Positions 1 through 7,619 of a DNA stretch of 64,000 nt are shown piece after piece. Under the pieces are notes generated by a model. That model did not search any database and had not been told where the DNA came from. It saw only the letters and a program-made list of their open reading frames with translations. The first letter of the stretch is position 1, and every line of letters starts with the position of its first letter. A program made the position numbers and the translations under genes. Location: the NCBI GenBank assembly GCA_039030395.1, contig JBCCEF010000001.1, forward strand, positions 543,315-607,314, in the 5' to 3' direction. The stretch is from Acidobacteriota bacterium. Lineage in GTDB: Bacteria; Acidobacteriota; Thermoanaerobaculia; Multivoradales; JBCCEF01.

Positions 1-916
1 CGCCCATTTTGAACAACTGATCGAAAGCGAGCCGGACTTCGCTGAAGCCTACGTCGACCTGGCCCGTGCCGTGATGTCGTGCCCCAACAGATCCTTTGGT
101 GGATCCGAGCGCGTGAGCGTGCTGCTCGAGAAGGCCATTTCCCTCGATCCCCAATCGGCGACAGCCAACTTGCAGCTCGGCAATTTCCGTTTCTTCTCCG
201 AATGGGATTGGAAGGGAGCGAAGGATGCCTTTGAAAAGGCCATCGCCCTGAACGGCAATCTGGCAGAGGCCCACAAGGGGTTAGCGCTTTTCTACTCGAG
301 CCAAGGACAACACACACTGGCGCTCGACAGCGTAGATCGCGCCCTGCTCCTCGATCCGATCTCGGTCAACTTGCAGGCTGATCTTGGCTGGTTCCTCTAT
401 CGCGCCCGGCGCTACTCGGACGCTCGACAGCATTGTCTCGAGACGTTGGATCTGGAACCCGATGACTGGAATGCACGGTCTTGCCTTCTTTCCGTCGCCC
501 TAACCGAGAACGATAGTGCTGAAGCCTGGGTCCAAATTAAGGCACTGCTCAAGCGAGCGGAGAGTCCGCCAGCAGATCTCGCGGAGCTAGACGCTCTTGC
601 CGCCGTCGACGCCCAAGGGGCGGTCGCGACGTATCGCGCCCGACGCCTTGCCCGCCTGGAGGAGAGTGCCGACGCCACCTACGCCATTTCCCTGGCCCAG
701 GCCCATGCTGAAGTCGGAAATACCGACCGGGCTATCTTTTGGCTCGAGGCGGCTTACTCCCAGCGCTCCGGCTTCATGCCCTTCCTGGCCATCGATCCAG
801 CACTCGACTCGGTCAGGGCAGATGCCCGATTCCAGTCGCTTCTCGAGCGCCTCGAGCTGCCACGGCACGGGTCCCTGGATTCTGAACAACTCGCATCGAA
901 TCGGTCCGTTAGCTGA
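1..916 (+). CDS. TPR-repeat protein, C-terminal part (5' end outside window)
   Basis: The frame is open from base 2 and already encodes TPR-like helices before the first ATG at 71, so the gene starts upstream of the window. About 304 residues are visible, consisting of consecutive 34-residue TPR-like units (e.g. A-x-x-x-L-G-x-F patterns with repeated L-D-P linkers). The C-terminus has the motif AIDPALDSVRADARFQSLL. As I recall it, that pattern ends many acidobacterial TPR proteins fused to a CadC-type winged-helix domain or a Ser/Thr kinase. The N-terminal domain that would decide between those is not visible. It converges on the next gene across about 100 bp of non-coding DNA. TPR scaffold: sure; signalling or regulatory role: inference. 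Confidence 0.75.
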   Translation, partial: AHFEQLIESEPDFAEAYVDLARAVMSCPNRSFGGSERVSVLLEKAISLDPQSATANLQLGNFRFFSEWDWKGAKDAFEKAIALNGNLAEAHKGLALFYSSQGQHTLALDSVDRALLLDPISVNLQADLGWFLYRARRYSDARQHCLETLDLEPDDWNARSCLLSVALTENDSAEAWVQIKALLKRAESPPADLAELDALAAVDAQGAVATYRARRLARLEESADATYAISLAQAHAEVGNTDRAIFWLEAAYSQRSGFMPFLAIDPALDSVRADARFQSLLERLELPRHGSLDSEQLASNRSVS

Positions 917-1014
917 CCGGCCCGCAGCAAGGCCTGAGCGCCGATCGGGGCCGGACAACTGCCCTGCGCAACCCGCTCCAAGCCATCCGAAGCAGCCTCC
1001 AAACCGCCATAGCC

Positions 1015-1848
1015 CTACGGTCCAGAGATCTCGGAAGGGGTCGTTTCCAACAATGCAAGGTTCTGGCGAGCAGCGAGCAAGTCAGGGTTGAGAACCAATG
1101 CCCGACGATAGGCACCCGCCGCCGCGCCGCGGTTGCCGGACCGGCGCAGGGCAACCCCGAGATTCAGCCACGCTTGCTCGAACTCCGGATCGAGGGCCAC
1201 CGCCGCGCCGAGATGCCGCACCGCGCCCTCGACGTCCCTCGCCAGCAGCCTCTCCGCCCCCAGGTTCAATTCGAATATCGCCCCCGCCGTTGCATCCGAC
1301 ACGGGTGCCAGGGGAAGGGTCGGAGTCACCGCCTCACCGGATGCGACCGCCTCCTCACCGGGTGCCAGGGGAACGGTCGAGATGGAAGTCGTGCCGACGA
1401 AATCTCCCACTGTTGGGGACTCTAGGGGACCTACCGCCGCCGCCAGGTGGCCGTTGACCACCCTCAGATCGCCTCGCTTCTCGACCAGAGGAGGCGCGCG
1501 CAGCAGAACGAAGTAGGCGGGAATCTTGAGCCGCCGCGCCAGGCCGACGACCAGATGGGCCATGCTCACGCAGTTGGCCCGCCGGTCCGCGAAGGCAACG
1601 GGCGCAGCCTCCGTCGGCCCCTCGACCTCGCGCATGCCGTGGTCGAGCAAAGCCTCGATCAGCGCCGTGAATCTCGCTTCGTCGGTTGCGCGCTTCGGAA
1701 CCGACCGTCGCGCCCACTGGACCATCTCGCGAGTCACGGCGTTGGACAAACTCGTTCCCTCGGGGCTCGTCCGGGCAGCGGGTAATGCAAGAGAAAAGCC
1801 CGGCGGAAGGCAAAGCGAGATGGCGAGCGCGAAAGACAGTGCTTTCAC
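1015..1848 (-). CDS. Exported transglutaminase-like / TPR protein
   Basis: 277 residues. A signal peptide (MKALSFALAISLCLPPGFSLA) is followed by a transglutaminase-like segment (ANCVSMAHLVVGLARRLKIPAYFVLL, residues about 90-120; only the Cys of the usual Cys-His-Asp set is obvious, with a possible His in NGHL) and two TPR units at the C-terminus (AWLNLGVALRRSGNRGAAAG and preceding). The start is GTG in a GTGA overlap with the stop of the upstream hydrolase gene, so the two are translationally coupled. Between the two domains, residues about 150-185 contain two in-frame copies of a dispersed repeat, read as VPLAPG and LPLAPV. Family members as I recall them are longer here and have conserved residues, so the repeat may have replaced part of the enzyme domain. 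Function is likely peptide or cell-envelope related, but activity is doubtful. Confidence 0.7.
   Translation of the reverse strand: MKALSFALAISLCLPPGFSLALPAARTSPEGTSLSNAVTREMVQWARRSVPKRATDEARFTALIEALLDHGMREVEGPTEAAPVAFADRRANCVSMAHLVVGLARRLKIPAYFVLLRAPPLVEKRGDLRVVNGHLAAAVGPLESPTVGDFVGTTSISTVPLAPGEEAVASGEAVTPTLPLAPVSDATAGAIFELNLGAERLLARDVEGAVRHLGAAVALDPEFEQAWLNLGVALRRSGNRGAAAGAYRRALVLNPDLLAARQNLALLETTPSEISGP
1304..1372 (-). repeat. Two copies of the TCCCCTGGCACC dispersed repeat inside a CDS
   Basis: The reverse complement of the 12-bp core lies at 1304-1315 and 1361-1372, 57 bp apart. Both sit in the transglutaminase/TPR gene and on its coding strand, each read as P-L-A-P. See the findings for the full ten-copy family. 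Confidence 0.85.
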
Positions 1849-2753
1849 GACACTCGCTCCAACGGTGCACCGACCGCCGCAGTGCCCAAACCGAGGAACT
1901 GGCTCACCGCCGCCTTCAACTCCGGCGCCCGCAGAATCCGGCGATGCCCACGGCCGCGGGTAGCGACCATCCGGGCACCAGGCCAGTGGGCGGCTAGCTG
2001 GCGACCGTGGCTGATGAGCACTTCCCGATCGTCGTGGTCATGGATCACCAACAAAGGCTGAGTCTTGTCCACCATCAGATCGAGACCGTGAATGTCGCGC
2101 CAACGCACGCCGATGCGATCCTCCACTCGCAGGCGCATCCGTTCAGAGACCTGCTCCGTTAGACCGATCATCGCCCCAAACTGGCGCGCCCAGGGCGCCA
2201 ACTCCGACGGCGGAGAGATGTAGACCAGGCGGTCCGGTTCGAGTCCCATCTGCAAAGAGTACGACGAACCCGCGCAGCCGGCCGAGTGGGCGACCAGGGC
2301 GAAAGGCCTGCCTGCGACTCCGACCACCGCGTGGATGGCCTCGGCAAACGCCACCAGGGAAGAACTCTTTCCGGGCGATTCGCCATGACCCGGATGATCG
2401 AAGGTCACGGCGCGGAAGCCCTCCCGAGCCAACCACCGCCCGAGATCTCCGAACTGACCACCACGCCCCTCCCAACCGTGGACCAGCAGGACCAGCGGTC
2501 CCTCGCCCCATGCCCAACAGGCCAACTCACCTGCGCCGAAGGGCACCGAGAATCGGTCCGCCTCAGCCAGCCACCGAGACTCCCGGGACGGCGGAGGAAA
2601 ACGCCGCGGTCGAAGGAACCGTCGCTCCGCCCACCGCGACATCGTCGCCGGGGCGATCCGACAGGCCCCGCCGAGCACCAGGCGCAGGGCGCGAAGCGGC
2701 AAACCGACACGGATTTCCGCGCTGTCTTCGACGTAGATCATGGTCTTGGTCAT
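1845..2753 (-). CDS. Alpha/beta hydrolase
   Basis: 302 residues of the alpha/beta-hydrolase fold. Visible are the oxyanion-hole strand VLLVHGWEGRGGQF, the nucleophile elbow H-S-A-G-C (VAHSAGCAGSS), an acid strand LLVIHDHDDREV, and a catalytic His in RGRGHRRIL. The start is ATG 2753 (MTKTMIYVED), preceded by GAGGAG 8 nt upstream; a longer open frame to 2834 would run into repeat DNA. The next gene downstream overlaps by GTGA. The substrate is unknown; esterase or lipase-like activity on a small hydrophobic ester is the usual guess. Two copies of a palindrome also found before the neighbouring TetR gene lie in its leader, so TetR control is inferred. Confidence 0.88.
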   Translation of the reverse strand: MTKTMIYVEDSAEIRVGLPLRALRLVLGGACRIAPATMSRWAERRFLRPRRFPPPSRESRWLAEADRFSVPFGAGELACWAWGEGPLVLLVHGWEGRGGQFGDLGRWLAREGFRAVTFDHPGHGESPGKSSSLVAFAEAIHAVVGVAGRPFALVAHSAGCAGSSYSLQMGLEPDRLVYISPPSELAPWARQFGAMIGLTEQVSERMRLRVEDRIGVRWRDIHGLDLMVDKTQPLLVIHDHDDREVLISHGRQLAAHWPGARMVATRGRGHRRILRAPELKAAVSQFLGLGTAAVGAPLERVS

Positions 2754-2793
2754 CGGAATCTCCTCATCTGGATTGGTGTCGCACCGTGCCAAA

Positions 2794-2913
2794 CGCCCTC
2801 GGCCCCAATCCCCTGGCACCTGCCTGTGGAGCACCTGCTAGCGGGTCGCCTTTCGCCCTCGGCCCCAATCCCCTGGCACCTGCCTGTGGAGCACCTGCTA
2901 GCGGGTCGCCTTT
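2794..2913. repeat. Perfect 60-bp tandem duplication carrying the dispersed repeat core
   Basis: Bases 2794-2853 and 2854-2913 are identical, each starting CGCCCTCGGCCCC and ending GCGGGTCGCCTTT. Each copy contains TCCCCTGGCACC (2809-2820 and 2869-2880). The duplication sits in the leader region of the minus-strand hydrolase gene, 40-160 nt before its start codon. Zero differences over 60 bp indicate a recent duplication. Confidence 0.97.
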
Positions 2914-2955
2914 TAGTCCTTCTGGACTGCATCGGGCCTACCTTCGAGGTAAACA

Positions 2956-2976
2956 AACACGAACGATCGTGCCTTT
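2956..2976. promoter_or_regulatory. Putative TetR operator 1
   Basis: The 21-mer AACACGAACGATCGTGCCTTT has the perfect 8-bp palindrome ACGATCGT at its centre. The same 21-mer recurs at 3083-3103, and the 14-bp core recurs inverted in front of the TetR gene. Binding by the neighbouring TetR protein is inferred from position and symmetry. Confidence 0.6.
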
Positions 2977-3009
2977 TTATGCCGAGAGCAGAGGTCAGTT
3001 GCGCTCCTC

Positions 3010-3029
3010 GAACATTCCCCTGGCACCTT
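3010..3029 (+). repeat. Dispersed repeat copy
   Basis: Reads GAACATTCCCCTGGCACCTT, with the 12-bp core at 3016-3027. It lies between putative operators 1 and 2 in the hydrolase leader region. Confidence 0.9.
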
Positions 3030-3082
3030 GTGCGGGGAAGGCGGTATTGCGGGCTAAGAGGTCCAACACTCGGCGAGAATTC

Positions 3083-3103
3083 AACACGAACGATCGTGCC
3101 TTT
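3083..3103. promoter_or_regulatory. Putative TetR operator 2
   Basis: Identical 21-mer to 2956-2976, placed 34 bp from the TetR stop codon and upstream of the hydrolase on the minus strand. Two identical operators 127 bp apart could allow looping or cooperative repression. Confidence 0.6.
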
Positions 3104-3136
3104 ATTGTTGATCCTCATGCGCCGATTCCTCCCACT

Positions 3137-3727
3137 TCAGGCCTTCGAAACCTCGAGCAGGTTTTCGAACGACAAACGGGCTCGGCTTCCGGCGTCCGGA
3201 TCACGGATCAGGCGGCCGAAGTGGTGATAGGCCAGGAGCACCGCGTAGGCATCGTAGGCAAACTGCTGTACATCGAGATCGCCTCGAAACTGACCCAGTT
3301 CCACCGCCACCGACGCGGTGCGAGCGATTGTGTTGAGCCATTCCTTCTGATAGGCGACGAGCCGATCCCGCACCGGACCGGGGCGATCGTCGAGTTCATT
3401 GGCGGTCGAAATGAAGACGCAGCCGCCGGGCAAGAAGACGGACTTTTCCCACTTCAACCAGTTGTCAAACAGCGCCCGAACGCGCGCTTCGCCGCGCGGC
3501 TTCGCCAGCGCCGGTCCCACCACGATCTCCACAAAACTGGCCGCCGCGGCTTCGAGTACTCCGATCAGTAGATCCTCTTTGGAGTCGAAATGAGCGTACA
3601 GCCCGCTCTTCGACAACCCCACCTCCTTGGCGAGGGTGCCGATACTCAAACCCTCCAACCCCAGCCGACTCGCCTGGGCGAGGGCCTCTCGCAAAATCGT
3701 CTTGCGGGTTTCTGCTCCCTTGCTCAT
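3137..3727 (-). CDS. TetR/AcrR-family transcriptional regulator
   Basis: 196 residues, normal length for the family. The N-terminal helix-turn-helix is clear (residues about 24-46: LSIGTLAKEVGLSKSGLYAHF, then SKEDLL), followed by an all-helical ligand-binding region. The start ATG at 3727 (MSKGAETRK) has no strong Shine-Dalgarno; a copy of the putative operator (3742-3755) lies 15 bp upstream, fitting autorepression. It is in the same orientation as the hydrolase downstream, which carries two further operator copies in its leader. The likely role is to derepress the hydrolase in response to a small hydrophobic ligand; the ligand is unknown. Confidence 0.9.
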   Translation of the reverse strand: MSKGAETRKTILREALAQASRLGLEGLSIGTLAKEVGLSKSGLYAHFDSKEDLLIGVLEAAAASFVEIVVGPALAKPRGEARVRALFDNWLKWEKSVFLPGGCVFISTANELDDRPGPVRDRLVAYQKEWLNTIARTASVAVELGQFRGDLDVQQFAYDAYAVLLAYHHFGRLIRDPDAGSRARLSFENLLEVSKA

Positions 3728-3741
3728 GGGTCATGACAATA

Positions 3742-3755
3742 GCACGATCGTTCGT
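3742..3755. promoter_or_regulatory. Putative TetR operator 3 (autoregulatory)
   Basis: GCACGATCGTTCGT is the exact reverse complement of the core of operators 1 and 2. It lies directly in front of the TetR start codon and next to an AT-rich ATTATA stretch (minus strand) that could be part of the promoter. Confidence 0.6.
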
Positions 3756-3797
3756 ATAATCAAATCCAGGAGTTGCGGTGGCGGCCGGTCGCTCCTG

Positions 3798-3930
3798 ACA
3801 TTCCCCTGGCACCTCAGCGGAAAGGTGTGAATCGAGTCCGCCGAACCTCTCAACAGAGGCTTCCGAACATTCCCCTGGCACCTCGACGGAGCACCTCGAC
3901 GGAGGGGCGTTGAACATTCCCCTGGCACCT
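3798..3930 (+). repeat. Cluster of three dispersed-repeat copies
   Basis: Cores TCCCCTGGCACC lie at 3802-3813, 3871-3882 and 3918-3929; the last two extend to GAACATTCCCCTGGCACCT. They fill the gap between atl and the TetR gene. The last copy runs into the atl stop codon (TAG at 3929-3931, minus strand). Spacing is irregular (69 and 47 bp), unlike CRISPR. Confidence 0.93.
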
Positions 3931-4261
3931 AGGTGAAGATGAGGTCGGCGGTCGGTTCCCAGCGGAATCGGCGGAGGTCGATGCGGCCGTGGGCATTGAA
4001 TTCGACGCCTTCCTCTTCGAGGATCGCGCGCTGCAACCCTTCGTAGCCCGGCTCGGAGCGCGGGCTGACCTCGCCCTTGGCATTGATAATCCGCTGCCAA
4101 GGCAGTTCGTTCTCGCCGCTTCGGTGGAGGGCGTAGCCGACTTGCCGGGCATGTCCCGGAAGCCCCGCCAAAGCCGCCACTTGACCGTAGGTGGCAACCC
4201 GTCCGCGGGGTACCGCCCGGACGACTGCGTAGATCCGTTCGTATGAATCCATGACAGACAT
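3929..4261 (-). CDS. atl: Alkyltransferase-like protein (ATL), O6-alkylguanine recognition
   Basis: 110 residues matching the DNA-binding domain of O6-methylguanine methyltransferases: VPRGRVATYGQVAALAGLPG (helix-turn-helix part), VGYALHRSG, then NELPWQRII. The active-site PCHR motif is replaced by P-W-Q-R (Trp at about residue 55), the hallmark of ATL proteins, which bind alkylated guanine without removing the alkyl group and hand it to nucleotide excision repair. ATG 4261 is used; ATG 4252 (MDSYERIY) is an equally possible start. Its stop codon overlaps a dispersed repeat, so the repeat either arrived exactly there or provides the stop. Confidence 0.9.
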   Translation of the reverse strand: MSVMDSYERIYAVVRAVPRGRVATYGQVAALAGLPGHARQVGYALHRSGENELPWQRIINAKGEVSPRSEPGYEGLQRAILEEEGVEFNAHGRIDLRRFRWEPTADLIFT

Positions 4262-4269
4262 TCTTCATC

Positions 4270-4309
4270 ATCCCGTCCCCACAACTAAACATTCCTGCGG
4301 GGACGGGAT
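4270..4309. other. 11-bp perfect inverted repeat between divergent genes
   Basis: ATCCCGTCCCC (4270-4280) and GGGGACGGGAT (4299-4309) are perfectly complementary with an 18-nt A/C-rich loop. It lies 9 bp upstream of the atl start and about 75 bp upstream of the CHAT gene. It could be an RNA hairpin in the atl leader or an operator for the divergent pair; no T-tract follows. Confidence 0.6.
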
Positions 4310-4382
4310 ACATTCTTTATAGGATGGAGGGGGCCGGTTCGCCCGAGCGCCCCCCTCGGCGGCACGCAGAAAGGATCACTCG

Positions 4383-7300
4383 ATGGACCGGAAACCCTCT
4401 CTAACGAGGCGTTGTTGCGCCCTGGGGATGGTGAGAGGCGCGGCACTGCTGTTGGTGACCGGCCTCTTTGCGCCTTCTCCGCAAACCGCGGAGCCGGCGG
4501 TGCGCGACCTCGCTCCGGACCTCGCCGTCGAAGGCACCCTCGCCGGCGGCGAATCACATCGCTATCGCCTCGCCCTTTTGCCGGGTCTGCACGGCCGATT
4601 GCTGGTAGAACAGCAGCAGATCGACCTCAAAGTGCACCTCCTCTCCGCCGCCCAAAAACCGGCGTGGACGATGGAGAATCTCGGCGGTCCCTTCGGCACC
4701 GAGGAGGTGACGCTCCTGGCCGAGGACTCAGACCCCACCGGAGTGCCTCCCATTGAGATAGAAGTCGCGCCGGTCGTCCCCGACGCCAAGGCCGGCAGCT
4801 ACGTCATCTCGCTGGTGGAGGTGCGTCCGGCGCGGGCGGCGGACCGGGACCAGGTAGCGGCCGAACGCCGCTTCATCGCCGGCGCCGGGGAACTGATGGC
4901 ACGCTCGGCCCAACGGGCGGCGGCCTGCATCGAGCACTTCGACGCCGCGCGGTCGGCCTTCGAGACCGCCGGTCGGCTCGTCCTCGAAGGCCGCTGCTTC
5001 GACGCCGCAGCCTTCTGCCACTGGCTGCTCGACCGACCGGAGACGGCGATTCCCCTCTACCGAGCGGCCCAGCAGCGCTTCGCCGCCGCCGGCGAGGAGG
5101 TCTACCTCGCCGACAGTAAGCTCAATATGGCGACGGCGCGGCACGCCATGGGCGCCTGGGAGGAGACCGTCGACACCCTCGAAGCCATCCTCCCGATCTA
5201 CCAGCGGCTCGACTATCCAGAAGCCCACGCGGCGACTCTCTCGAGCCTGATGGCGGTGACGGAACAGCTCGGCCGGCCGGAGGAGGCGCTTTCCTATTCG
5301 CAGCAAGCCATCGATCTCGCTCGCCGGGGCAGCGACCGCTGGGTGGAAGCCACCGCCCTGCGCAACCTCGGGGTGTTGCAGAAGAACCTCGGCGACTTCG
5401 AAGGCGCCCTCGGCACCTTCGCCGAATCCGCCGCCCTCGAGCAGACCATCGGCTGGCTCGACGGCGAGGCCCAGAGCCTCGCCGAAACCGGTGCCACTCA
5501 CCTGGCCCTGGGCGATGTCGACCAAGCCCTCGACCATCTGCAACGGGCGCTGCCCCTGGCGGTGGAATCGGAGAGCCGACGGGTGCAGGTTTGGGTGCTG
5601 CGCAATCTCGGACGGGCGCTGACCGACGCCGGCCGTTACTCCGATGCCCTCGCCCGCCTCGAGGAGGGTCGTTCCCTGATCGAACGGCCCAACCGCAACG
5701 ACGCCGACCTGCTGCTCTACATGGCCCAGGTGGAACTGGAGCGCGGCCGGCCGCAAGCGGCGGCGCCCTTTGCCGAGCAAGCCCTGGCGCGCAACCGGGC
5801 CCTGGGCTACCGCGACGGCGAGCTCCATGCCCTCCTCGCCCTGGCCCAGAGCGAACGCGAGAGCGGCGCCCTCGCCAGCGCCCGGGAGCGGATCGACAGC
5901 GCCATGGCCCTCATCGAAGCCCATCGGGACCGGCTGGTGCGGCCGGACCGGCGGACGTCCTATGCCGCCTCGAAAGCTCTCGTCTACGAGCTGAACGTCG
6001 CCCTGTGGATGGATCTCCACCGCGCGAACCCGGAGACATCCGGCTTCGACCGCCAGGCCTTCGAAGCCTGGGAAGCGGCCCGTGCCCGGAGCTTGAGGGA
6101 AGCCCTGATCAGCGGTCGCCAAGGCCAGCCGGATGCCTTTGCCACGGGCCGCCAGGCGGAAGCGCTGCGCCACCAAGGGCGGCGCCTCGAAGCCCTCGAA
6201 ACCCAGCGCCTGCGGCTGCGCAGCCGCCAGGAGCCTTCGCTGGAGGCGCTGGCGGTGATCGACCGGGAGATCCGCCGAGCCCTCGACCGCTACCGCGATC
6301 TGCGCGCCCAGGCACGGGCCGAAGATCCGCGCTACGCCGCTCTGACGGAGATTCCTCACACCTCCGTGGAACGCCTACAGAGGGAAGTCCTCGCCGACGG
6401 CACGGAGCTGATCGAGATCGCTCTGGGCCGCGAGGAGAGTTTTCTCTGGCACATCGGATCGGAGCATTTCGAGAGCTTCCGCCTGCCTCCCCGCCGAGAG
6501 ATCGAAGAGCAGGCCCTTCGGCTGCACCGACTGCTCGCCGAGAGTCACCTGCGGGGCGCCGGCCCCTCGGTGGACTTGGCTTCGCGCAGGCTGGGAGAGC
6601 AGCTCTTCGGGCCGGTGTTGGACCGGCTCGGCGGAGAGCGGCTGGTGCTGGTGAGCGACGGCGCCCTCGCCTACCTGCCCCTCGGCCAACTTTCGGTACC
6701 TCGCCGCACCGGCGAGGCGCGGCCGCTGGCCGACAGCCACGATGTGATCTACGCTCCATCGGCCGGAGTGCTGGCGGAGCTGCGCCGCCGCACGGGTCCC
6801 GCGCAAGGCCCGGAGAGTGCGGAGCCCCTCCGCCTGGCGGTGATGGCGGATCCGGTGTTTGCTCCCCGCGACGAGCGGGTGGGCCATCAAGCGGCCTGGG
6901 GGGCAGCCGGCGAGGCGGCTCCTGAAGCCGGAGCCGCCTCGCCTCGTCCGATCGCCACTCTCGCCGATTCGACCCTCGGCGGCGGCGTGCACGCTCAAAT
7001 CCCCCCGGATCTCCAGCGCTCCGCCCGAGAACTGTCCCTGGACCGCATCGGCCGGCTGCCGTTCTCCCGCCGGGAGGCGCTGGCCATCGGCCGGCTGCTG
7101 CCGGCCGAGCGGCGGCTGATCGCCCTCGACTTCGATGCGAACCTGGACACCGTGACGGGCGGCCGCCTGGGCGATTTCCACATCCTCCACTTCGCCACCC
7201 ACACGCTGGTCAACAGCCACCATCCGGAACTGTCGGGGCTGGTGCTCTCACTGGTCGACTCCGCCGGCAATCCGCGGCCGGGCTTCCTCCGCGCCCACCG

Positions 7301-7619
7301 CATCGCCGCCCTCGATTTGGCAGCGGATCTGGTAGTGCTCTCCGGCTGCCAAACCGCCCTCGGCAAGGTGGTACGAGGCGAGGGCCTCCTCGGCCTGACC
7401 CGCGCCTTCATGCACGCCGGGGTGCCGCGGGTGGTGGTGAGCCTGTGGGACGTCAGCGACGAGGCGACGGCCGAGCTGATGACCCGCTTCTACCGAGCGC
7501 TCCTTGAAGACCGCCTGTCGGTGAGCGCCGCCCTGCGCCACGCCCAGCTCGAGATGTCCCAGGAACCGCGCTGGCAGGCGCCTTACTACTGGGCCGGCTT
7601 CATTCTCCAGGGCGGCTGA
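4383..7619 (+). CDS. Exported TPR-CHAT protein (caspase-like peptidase)
   Basis: 1078 residues. A twin-Arg-containing hydrophobic N-terminus (residues 1-37) looks like a signal peptide. It is followed by a beta-rich pre-peptidase-like domain (about 45-150), tetratricopeptide repeats (about 170-520), a helical linker (about 530-640) and a C-terminal CHAT domain (about 680-1078). The catalytic dyad is visible as HFATH (His940) and SGCQTALG (Cys989), with the typical GLTRAFMHAGV and SLWDV segments after it and the ending YYWAGFILQGG. CHAT proteins are clan CD cysteine peptidases. The TPR part probably binds a protein partner. Start ATG 4383 has AAGGA 8 nt upstream. It overlaps the convergent membrane gene by 20 bp. 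No obvious substrate gene is adjacent. Confidence 0.9.
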   Translation: MDRKPSLTRRCCALGMVRGAALLLVTGLFAPSPQTAEPAVRDLAPDLAVEGTLAGGESHRYRLALLPGLHGRLLVEQQQIDLKVHLLSAAQKPAWTMENLGGPFGTEEVTLLAEDSDPTGVPPIEIEVAPVVPDAKAGSYVISLVEVRPARAADRDQVAAERRFIAGAGELMARSAQRAAACIEHFDAARSAFETAGRLVLEGRCFDAAAFCHWLLDRPETAIPLYRAAQQRFAAAGEEVYLADSKLNMATARHAMGAWEETVDTLEAILPIYQRLDYPEAHAATLSSLMAVTEQLGRPEEALSYSQQAIDLARRGSDRWVEATALRNLGVLQKNLGDFEGALGTFAESAALEQTIGWLDGEAQSLAETGATHLALGDVDQALDHLQRALPLAVESESRRVQVWVLRNLGRALTDAGRYSDALARLEEGRSLIERPNRNDADLLLYMAQVELERGRPQAAAPFAEQALARNRALGYRDGELHALLALAQSERESGALASARERIDSAMALIEAHRDRLVRPDRRTSYAASKALVYELNVALWMDLHRANPETSGFDRQAFEAWEAARARSLREALISGRQGQPDAFATGRQAEALRHQGRRLEALETQRLRLRSRQEPSLEALAVIDREIRRALDRYRDLRAQARAEDPRYAALTEIPHTSVERLQREVLADGTELIEIALGREESFLWHIGSEHFESFRLPPRREIEEQALRLHRLLAESHLRGAGPSVDLASRRLGEQLFGPVLDRLGGERLVLVSDGALAYLPLGQLSVPRRTGEARPLADSHDVIYAPSAGVLAELRRRTGPAQGPESAEPLRLAVMADPVFAPRDERVGHQAAWGAAGEAAPEAGAASPRPIATLADSTLGGGVHAQIPPDLQRSARELSLDRIGRLPFSRREALAIGRLLPAERRLIALDFDANLDTVTGGRLGDFHILHFATHTLVNSHHPELSGLVLSLVDSAGNPRPGFLRAHRIAALDLAADLVVLSGCQTALGKVVRGEGLLGLTRAFMHAGVPRVVVSLWDVSDEATAELMTRFYRALLEDRLSVSAALRHAQLEMSQEPRWQAPYYWAGFILQGG

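Noticed and set aside
3798-3930. CRISPR-like short repeats
   Set aside because: Repeat units are under 20 bp, spacing is irregular, some lie in genes and no cas genes are present.
3929-4261. Active O6-methylguanine methyltransferase
   Set aside because: The catalytic Cys is replaced by Trp (PWQR), as in ATL proteins.
4728-6359. 543-residue open frame antisense to the CHAT gene
   Set aside because: Low-complexity Gly/Val/Glu/Arg composition typical of GC-rich shadows; the plus-strand gene has clear CHAT motifs.
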